Shown one piece after another: positions 59,801 to 64,000 of a stretch of 64,000 bases of DNA; position 1 is the stretch's first letter; the number at the start of each line of letters is the position of its first letter. A program made the position numbers and the translations under genes. The notes under the pieces are model-generated. The model ran no database searches. It was not told the DNA's origin and worked only from the letters and a program-made list of their open reading frames with translations. The DNA comes from Pseudoalteromonas sp. NC201 (GTDB lineage Bacteria; Pseudomonadota; Gammaproteobacteria; Enterobacterales; Alteromonadaceae), in NCBI RefSeq assembly GCF_002850255.1, contig NZ_CP022522.1, forward strand, positions 118,768 through 182,767, read 5' to 3'.

Positions 59801-60432
59801 GCGTTGATGGGGTATTGCAGTTTGTCGGAAGGAAAGACTCACAGGTTAAAATAAGAGGCTACCGAATCGATTTAAATGAAGTGGAAGCTGCCATTTTAGC
59901 GTGTAACATCGAATTAGCTGCGGTTACGACACACGAAGATACGCTCGGAGGGACTCAGTTACTTGCTTTTTATGAATCATCCGATATATCCGAGCAAGAG
60001 CTAAAAGAGCGCTTACGCGAGATGATCCCTTCTTATATGCTTCCAAGCGTTATTCAAAAACTTGAGCAAATGCCAATCAATAGCAATGGAAAGATAGATC
60101 GGAAAGCCTTGCCCAAGGTGGGAGAAGTCAATTCAACAGTAGTTTATGTTGCCCCCGACACAGAAATTGAAAGCAGTCTCTGTAAGCAGTGGGAAACTCT
60201 TTTGGGAGTAGAAAAAATTAGTGTTGAAGCGAGCTTCTTCGACTCTGGTGGCCACTCAATCTTAGCAACAAGATTTGCTAGTTTCGTTGAGCAAGAGTTT
60301 AAAGTGCAGTTACCGCTCTCTATGCTTTTTGAAAGTGCCACGGTGCGGACAATTGCTTCCTATATTGAGTCTATTCAATTGAGTAGAGGGGAAGTTTCTC
60401 TCAAAGAAGACGAAGAAGAGTTCTTTTTATAA
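53809..60432 (+). CDS. NRPS, docking-C-A-T-C/E-A-T; first residue cysteine
   Basis: 2207 residues from ATG 53809, spaced 7 nt from AGGAG; the ATG at 53803 is too close. TubC-type docking domain (1-58). C domain with HHIASDG (208-214). First A domain (about 530-1010): pocket D-L-Y-N-L-S-L-I-W-K, identical to the cysteine code. Carrier Ser1080. The second C domain starts IYPLSPVQEGFLFH and has HHLIVDHAGLE (HH 1303-1304), the pattern of dual condensation/epimerisation domains of Pseudomonas lipopeptides, so the Cys is likely D. Second A domain (about 1620-2090): pocket D-G-K-D-I-G-M-I-N-K, unassigned, first part Glu-like. Carrier Ser2150. Acidic tail KEDEEEFFL. No heterocyclisation or TE domain. 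Confidence 0.94.
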   Translation: MVKELINDAASAGVFLSLDEAGQLKYELSVDEFPEQLKQKIIQNKNEIIAFFEGLSSLNSSPGYSTQDAIEKASEASVSFAQQRFWLIDNIEGGSAHYNMPGAFQLEGEIDLHAIERAFVEVIQRHEVLRTTYHELDGQVTLQVHDIESFPIKQTSIEHLSAELVNKKLTELLSLEASRSFDLENDLMIRCHLIKLSNNKYVVGVNMHHIASDGWSLGILINEFVECYSAVLEHRDVSLPELPIQYSDFAVWQKAQLRGTLLDQLGSYWKTQLADIPMAHSLPLDKPRPQRPDNQGTTFSIQLPASQSKALKTFCVEQNASLFAGVHALFAALMSRYSNENDVVIGTPVAGRDNAELARLIGLFVNTLVLRTINPAKLSLVKALEVSRNTIFEAFEHQAIPFENLVEILNIERSPAYHPIFQVMLAMQNNDQEALKLPNLALSNVEQPITTTKFDLTVHVREVGEQIEFTWEYATALFNDDTIKVMAGHFNQLITQAVANPNASLDTMPLLTASEYETVVNKWNATSVAYLEDLCMHELFIQQALKTPAAIALVDSQGEMTYFDLLRHALLVASKLSGQITVEELVAVRAEKGRAQVIATLAILIAGGAYLPLETSWPVERCRDILVQAQVKVCLVDSQQQLLSSEEYQYIDLSRIDNTGISTKEVIAYFENYRAPQQINQLAYVIFTSGSTGVPKGVAIEHQAVVNTLLDINSKYEVTHKDKVLCVSALSFDLSVYDIFGMLAVGGVLVFPAPELAKDPHHWLDMLEKHEITVWNTVPLSMGLITELLEADNRQDIAPLRIVLMSGDWIPTSLPKRIWRRFRNAKLFSLGGATEGSIWSIHYPITEDLSDRRSVPYGKPLGNQAFYILNSQLQHCPTGVTGELFIGGKGVAREYYNASEITEKHFLYHPELQQKIYRTGDLGRYLPDGNIEFVGRLDNQLKVRGFRVEIGDIESQLLAHPKVEGAHVVAVPDKSKNIQLVAYVVMTEEWKPSRIREYLFGTLPDYMVPSAIMLLPSFPLTANGKLDRKALPEPDFSQALAEYEAPKNKIEALLCELFAECLGLEKVGRKDNFFSLGGHSVLGMELISKAKRKGIIIEARHLFSVNTLAELADVVSVNEGEKRLYQAPKNKELQDGESLKPEHLTLVNLSNSELESIAKLVPKGIDNIQDIYPLSPVQEGFLFHYMLGADVDPYILNSVIELPQTTSLSTLQQAFEVILLRHDVLRTQVQWQGVAEPVQVVCKEVEFVVDEWEFSCDDDDTDVLEVIAPSLRSKMTISQAPLVNITLARNSTTTKSYLVIQCHHLIVDHAGLEMIGQELAAILNGQELKAPAHQFREQIAFIKEHCDLEAAKAFYKDYLNDVTQGCYPFNLSSVHGDGSDVVQLNHDLSEKLSAEIRALSRAYRVSPAILFHMALSLTISIASASSRVIFGTVMSGRLDGVSGVDKVMGTMINTVPVHLELKNLSAEMLLRKTEACLNELVLFEHVPLAIAQQQSGLTSDTPLFSSLFNYRRSKSESAVQSTLGLRSLSLKETTNYPLVVSVDDFNDKKSFTVEVKAMGEYASRVQNIFASAMASICSALVSGHAGEVTKLACLPSSELPKITSKTGWPKSCKEIPLAHNLFEATAVQTPDVDAVVTTQNTLSFAELNKSANQLATYLRQTHGVKENKFVGIVVNRSQSYVVAVLAVLKCGAAFVPIDPSYPTERVSYICDQANVTVVLGDHDELSKKVSAPFANLDLCIEEATSYTSEPQPTTIDAKSAAYVIFTSGSTGRPKGVVVSHQNLVNHSTALKADILEATGASRWGWTLSGAFDGAMKGISALLNGISLCMVSEQARYNPSILCSELQLLKADIVDSTPVMINEIFRLAEIPQVNWLIGGDAIDPVMWNKVAKYQQSIARKAFNMYGPTECSINTCWGEITTNSSPHIGSPILNVNLSILDNEMRAVPAGVVGELYISGFGVAKGYINSVDDEAFLSQSVCAEAGLEWPVYRSGDLVKASVDGVLQFVGRKDSQVKIRGYRIDLNEVEAAILACNIELAAVTTHEDTLGGTQLLAFYESSDISEQELKERLREMIPSYMLPSVIQKLEQMPINSNGKIDRKALPKVGEVNSTVVYVAPDTEIESSLCKQWETLLGVEKISVEASFFDSGGHSILATRFASFVEQEFKVQLPLSMLFESATVRTIASYIESIQLSRGEVSLKEDEEEFFL

Positions 60433-60469
60433 GAACGTGTATTGAATCGTACAACAAGAACAATAAAAA

Positions 60470-60503
60470 CCCTCCAAATCTGCTTACATGTGGATTTGGA
60501 GGG
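60470..60503 (+). promoter_or_regulatory. Hairpin hiding a ribosome-binding site before the last NRPS gene
   Basis: CCCTCCAAATC (60470-60480) and GATTTGGAGGG (60493-60503) form an 11-bp perfect stem with a 12-nt loop. GGAGG in the 3' arm is the best ribosome-binding site for a minicistron beginning at 60511. Read on the minus strand the stem is followed by TTTTTATTG and could be a terminator, but there is no minus-strand gene. Confidence 0.6.
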
Positions 60504-60510
60504 GCAAGGA

Positions 60511-60534
60511 ATGAGTAGATTACCTCTAAGATAA
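60511..60534 (+). CDS. Seven-codon minicistron (possible leader peptide)
   Basis: ATG at 60511, eight bases after GGAGG, encodes MSRLPLR and stops at TAA 60532-60534, two bases before the ATG of the last NRPS. Uncommon codons AGA, CTA and AGA occur. The downstream NRPS lacks a strong ribosome-binding site of its own, so translational coupling through this minicistron is plausible. It may also be coincidence. Confidence 0.35.
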   Translation: MSRLPLR

Positions 60535-60536
60535 TT

Positions 60537-63500
60537 ATGAAAGCTGAAAATATAATAATTAATGCAGTCAAGAGCGGTGTTCACCTCTATTTAAAAGATG
60601 GTCGGTTAGCGTATAAACTAAACAAAGGGAGTTTTCCCGACGATATAAAAGCAATGGTAGTTGCTAACAAAGACCTTGTTATCGAGCACTTAGAACTACA
60701 GTTAACCCAGAGCAACTTAGATAGAACAGTTCAAGCCTATCCAAGAGAAAGCCAGACGTTACCAACGTCATTTTCGCAGCAGCGTTTATGGTTTATAGAT
60801 CATCTCAAAGGAGGCTCACCAGAGTACAACATGCCAGTGGCCTTGACTGTAAAAGGTGAATTATCGCTGCCTGTAGTTGAGCGTGTTTTTCAGCGGATAA
60901 TTGCGCGTCATGAGGTGCTAAGAACCAATTATTATGATGAAGCAGGCGTGGTGTATCAATATATCCATGAACCTGAAAATGTGGCGTTTAGTGTTGTATA
61001 TCAAGACCTCAGGTCGTTACAAGGCGAAGCGCAGCAAGCCCAAATAAAAGCACGGATATCAGAGGTTATCACCACCGCGTTTAACTTGGCAGAAGACTTA
61101 CTATTAAAGGTATTGTATCTGGCGACCGGAGAGGATACAGGAGTCCTACTCTTTAATATGCATCATATCGCGTCGGATGGTTGGTCAATGCAGGTGTTGA
61201 CCAATGAGTTTGTACGTTTGTATGAAGCCTATAGTCAAGGTGAAGCCGAGCCTTTACCACAATTGGCGTTACAGTATGGAGATTATGCGCAGTGGCAGCG
61301 AACGCATATAACGGATACGGTATTAGATAAACAGCTCAGTTATTGGTTAGCGCAGTTGGATAAAGCCCCCGCGGTGCATAACCTCACATTGGATTATCCC
61401 CGCCCAGCAGAGAAGCAATATCATGGTGCTCAGGTGGTGTCAGCGTTTTCAGCGCAAACAGCGGATGCGTTATTGGCAGCAGCTAAACGCCATCAATTGA
61501 CTCCTTTTATGTTATTACATGGTGCATTGTCATTGGTCTTATCAAGACATAGCAATAGTCATGACATCATTATGGGCACACCGGTTGCGAATCGCCTTCA
61601 AGCAGAGTTAGCCCCTTTAATCGGCTTCTTTGTAAACACCTTAGTGTTGAGGGTGAATACACAGCATGACAGCTTAGCGGAATATTATGCCCATGTGCGA
61701 GCGACCCACTTAGCAGGTCAAAGTCACCAAGATGTTCCATTTGAGCAGTTAGTAGAAAAGCTGAAAGTGCCAAGAAGTCGTGCCCATGGACCTTTGTTCC
61801 AGATTATGGTGACGACGAATACAGATTATGGCCTACATGAGCATCAACCATTGCAACTTGCGGGAATAGAAGTAGCGCCTTATCAATCAGATATAGTGCA
61901 AGCAAAGTTTGATTTAAAAGTTGACTTAGCCATAGATGAACAAGGAGGTGGCGTTAGCTGGAGCTATGATACGAGCCTCTTTAGTGAAGCACATATAGAA
62001 CAATTAAGTACGCATTTACAGCAGCTATTAGAAGCGCTGGCAGACACACGAGGTGAGTGGGATATTGCGCTGTCTCAGCTAGACATGCTGTCAGCAAAAG
62101 AAGTTAGGCAGTTAGTGCACGAATGTAATGCTCGAAGTGATAATGCTACGCAGGCATGGGGCAATATCGTTTCCCACTTTACCGCGCAAGCTCAGCGACA
62201 GAGTACGCAGACAGCGGTCGTGTGTGGTGACAGCAAGATGAGTTATGGTGAGTTAGATAGGCAATCGAACCAGTTGGCACGCTATTTAATGACGAGCCAT
62301 CACGTGCAGCGAGGCACACTGGTTGGGCTCTGTATGGATAGGTCCATAGAGATGGTGGTCAGTATTTTAGCGATCCTGAAAGCAGGGGGTGGCTATGTGC
62401 CACTAGACCCACATTATCCGGAGTCACGATTACGTTATATGGCGACGGACACGGGGATGTCTTTGCTGTTATCACAACAGAGGCTGAAATCGACGTTACC
62501 GGATTTACCTGTGGAAGTCGTTGCGGTGGATGAGATAGCTCAGGATTGGCAATGTTTGGTAGCAACGGATGTAGACGTAGCGATAACGGGGTCGGATGTC
62601 GCGTATGTGATCTATACGTCAGGCTCGACGGGGCAGCCTAAAGGGGTACTCACACCACATCAAGGAGTGACTAGACTAGTCATAGAGCAAAGTTTCATGA
62701 CACTGAATAGTGATACGGTGATGATGCATTGTGCAAACATTGCGTTTGATGCCGCGACCTTAGAGCTATGGGGGCCATTACTCAACGGTGGGCAATGTGT
62801 TCTGTATCGTCCACCATACTTATCACCAGCAGAGCTGAATAAAGAGCTCGAACAGCATAACGTTAACAGTCTGTGGTTAACCGCAGGCTTCTTTAGAGAA
62901 TGGTCTTATCATGTGCCGACAGTGACATCGCTACGTCAACTGCTAGCAGGGGGAGATAGTCTAGATCTAGACGCAATCAAGCGGATACAGCAGATACAGC
63001 CAGAGTTAACGTTGATAAACGGGTATGGACCAACAGAAAACACGACTTTCTCAACGACCTATACATTTCCTCAGGCTTATCAGGAGGAGCGAGTACCAAT
63101 AGGTTATCGCTTAGATAGTGATGAAATTTACATTTTAGATGGTCACCAGCAATTGGTGCCTCAAGGCTGTATTGGTGACCTATTTGTGGGCGGTCCAGGG
63201 TTAGCGCTTGGGTACTTGAATCAACCAGAGCTAACAGCGGAGCGCTTTGTAGAGAACCCATTTTATGATGAGGCGCAAGCAGGCAGCTCAAGACGACTCT
63301 ACCGCACCGGAGATCTAGTTCGTTACCTGCCGGATGGGAGAATAGAATTCATAGGTCGTGTTGACAGTCAGGTGAAGATAAGAGGGTTCAGAATAGAGCT
63401 TGGGGAAGTGGAAGCCTGTTTACATGCAGCTTCAAGCGTTGCATCGGCGTTGGCGATAGTGAAGGACATCGCGGGAGAGAAGCAATTAATAGGGTATGTG

Positions 63501-64000
63501 CAGCGACAAAGTGGGCTGGATATAGATGAGTCAAGCTGGCTGCAGGCATTGAAGGCAGAATTACAGCAAGATTTACCAGAACATATGATACCAAGCATAC
63601 TGATTGCAGTGGATGAATGGCCATTGACGGCAAATGGCAAGGTGGATAGACGGGCATTGCCAAGTGCAGATGTGGGTTGTTTGCAAGGGGAATATGTAAG
63701 CCCTGAAGGTGATATTGAGCAACAGTTAGCTGGTATTTGGGCACAGCTTTTGGGTATAAAAGCTGCTGAGATCAGTGCAACGGCGAACTTCTTTACTCTG
63801 GGTGGGCATTCGTTACTCACCATACGTTTGGTGTCAGAAATTCAGCGCTGTTACGGTGTCGATATTTCATTACAACAGGTATTTAACGCGAAGGACTTAC
63901 GCTCGCTGGCGAATGATATTGAGCAAAGCGAGCAAGGGCAAGTATTACCTGCGGTTCAAGCCTATCCAAGAGAAAGCCAGACGTTACCAACGTCATTTTC
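60537..64000 (+). CDS. NRPS, docking-C-A-T-C..., valine-like, runs off the window
   Basis: The frame is open for all 3464 bases to the edge, so it is incomplete at the 3' end. TubC-type docking domain (1-56), C domain with HHIASDG (209-215), A domain (about 530-1030) with YVIYTSGSTGQPKG; pocket by eye D-A-L-W-L-G-G-T-F-K, close to the valine code DAFWIGGTFK. Carrier Ser1092 in TLGGHSLL. A second module begins at about residue 1140 with VQAYPRESQTLPTSF, an exact copy of the start of the first C domain. G+C is visibly higher than in the preceding NRPS genes. At least two modules; the true length is unknown. Confidence 0.93.
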   Translation, partial: MKAENIIINAVKSGVHLYLKDGRLAYKLNKGSFPDDIKAMVVANKDLVIEHLELQLTQSNLDRTVQAYPRESQTLPTSFSQQRLWFIDHLKGGSPEYNMPVALTVKGELSLPVVERVFQRIIARHEVLRTNYYDEAGVVYQYIHEPENVAFSVVYQDLRSLQGEAQQAQIKARISEVITTAFNLAEDLLLKVLYLATGEDTGVLLFNMHHIASDGWSMQVLTNEFVRLYEAYSQGEAEPLPQLALQYGDYAQWQRTHITDTVLDKQLSYWLAQLDKAPAVHNLTLDYPRPAEKQYHGAQVVSAFSAQTADALLAAAKRHQLTPFMLLHGALSLVLSRHSNSHDIIMGTPVANRLQAELAPLIGFFVNTLVLRVNTQHDSLAEYYAHVRATHLAGQSHQDVPFEQLVEKLKVPRSRAHGPLFQIMVTTNTDYGLHEHQPLQLAGIEVAPYQSDIVQAKFDLKVDLAIDEQGGGVSWSYDTSLFSEAHIEQLSTHLQQLLEALADTRGEWDIALSQLDMLSAKEVRQLVHECNARSDNATQAWGNIVSHFTAQAQRQSTQTAVVCGDSKMSYGELDRQSNQLARYLMTSHHVQRGTLVGLCMDRSIEMVVSILAILKAGGGYVPLDPHYPESRLRYMATDTGMSLLLSQQRLKSTLPDLPVEVVAVDEIAQDWQCLVATDVDVAITGSDVAYVIYTSGSTGQPKGVLTPHQGVTRLVIEQSFMTLNSDTVMMHCANIAFDAATLELWGPLLNGGQCVLYRPPYLSPAELNKELEQHNVNSLWLTAGFFREWSYHVPTVTSLRQLLAGGDSLDLDAIKRIQQIQPELTLINGYGPTENTTFSTTYTFPQAYQEERVPIGYRLDSDEIYILDGHQQLVPQGCIGDLFVGGPGLALGYLNQPELTAERFVENPFYDEAQAGSSRRLYRTGDLVRYLPDGRIEFIGRVDSQVKIRGFRIELGEVEACLHAASSVASALAIVKDIAGEKQLIGYVQRQSGLDIDESSWLQALKAELQQDLPEHMIPSILIAVDEWPLTANGKVDRRALPSADVGCLQGEYVSPEGDIEQQLAGIWAQLLGIKAAEISATANFFTLGGHSLLTIRLVSEIQRCYGVDISLQQVFNAKDLRSLANDIEQSEQGQVLPAVQAYPRESQTLPTSF
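60729..60775 (+). repeat. 47-bp direct repeat, copy 1 (module start)
   Basis: Identical base for base to 63954-64000, where the window ends, so the repeat may be longer. Encodes the same VQAYPRESQTLPTSF in the same frame at the start of two consecutive modules. Confidence 0.95.
63954..64000 (+). repeat. 47-bp direct repeat, copy 2 (cut by the window edge)
   Basis: Second copy of the module-start repeat, 3225 bp downstream of the first, one module length. Confidence 0.95.

Larger units (their letters stand above)
33694..64000 (+). other. Hybrid NRPS-PKS biosynthetic gene cluster (right end outside the window)
   Basis: Nine same-strand genes: acylase, exporter, NRPS, PKS, PKS, NRPS, PhyH hydroxylase, NRPS, NRPS (incomplete). 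Gene overlaps (11, 4 and 4 bases at three junctions) and small gaps indicate one transcript up to 60432. No thioesterase, PPTase or regulator is visible; the termination module must lie beyond 64000. Predicted carrier-bound order: acyl starter, Gly, malonate (KR-DH), malonate (no reduction), unknown residue, Cys (probably epimerised), unknown residue, Val-like residue, more. Confidence 0.92.

Noticed and set aside
37791..60432. A romidepsin/spiruchostatin-like thiol depsipeptide pathway
   Set aside because: Cys and paired PKS modules suggested it, but the first A domain reads as glycine, the second PKS has no KR, and an acylase and PvdE-type exporter are present.

Overview
The window reads as a chromosomal segment of a marine gammaproteobacterium, most likely Pseudoalteromonas or a close Alteromonadales relative. 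This rests on the gene set and protein style (leuLABCD with a leucine-rich leader, FabR beside a desaturase and sthA, acnB, glnA-DUF4124-ntrBC), on moderately AT-rich DNA, and on a small 'TPQAAGG' leader peptide of a type I recall from that genus. No database search was possible.

Positions 1-33 kb are mostly housekeeping. From the left: the tail of an unidentified gene; an orphan RiPP-precursor-like peptide (180-380, minus); a secreted GH97 glycosidase; a cupredoxin-like protein followed by an outer-membrane barrel candidate; sthA and a delta-9 desaturase, divergent from fabR across a perfect palindrome that is the likely FabR operator; the leu operon with leader peptide, antiterminator and attenuator; a small secreted protein whose last codons and stop lie inside a 162-bp repeat-like element; a lipoprotein, a TerB-like protein and an orphan ECF sigma factor; tag-like, selO and an ABC exporter; an OmpA-family porin; acnB; a 2OG-Fe(II) dioxygenase paired with a PLP enzyme; a cNMP-binding protein and a TPR protein; then ntrC, ntrB, a DUF4124 protein and glnA, all on the minus strand. 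NtrC-type palindromes lie at the ntrB start and, as a tandem pair, upstream of a sigma-54-like glnA promoter.

From about 33.6 kb to the right edge, still open at 64,000, lies a plus-strand hybrid NRPS-PKS cluster that I cannot match to a described product. In order it encodes a membrane-anchored penicillin-acylase-family Ntn hydrolase; a cyclic-peptide exporter of the PvdE/SyrD type; NRPS C-A-T (pocket reads glycine); PKS KS-AT-KR-DH-ACP (unusual domain order); PKS KS-AT-ACP; NRPS docking-C-A-T (pocket unresolved, partly proline-like); a PhyH-family hydroxylase; NRPS docking-C-A-T-C/E-A-T (first pocket exactly the cysteine code, second unresolved); and an NRPS that runs off the edge (docking-C-A-T, valine-like pocket, then a further C domain).

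A working model, by inference: an acylated starter is joined to glycine, extended by two malonate units (one reduced and dehydrated, one left as a beta-ketone), then by an unknown residue that may be hydroxylated, (D-)cysteine, another residue and a valine-like residue. The product would be exported as a lipopeptide and deacylated in the periplasm by the acylase, as PvdQ does for pyoverdine. Most of the assembly-line genes overlap or nearly abut. The exception is the last junction, where a 104-bp gap holds a hairpin covering a ribosome-binding site and a seven-codon minicistron; base composition rises beyond it, and a 47-base exact repeat marks two module starts.
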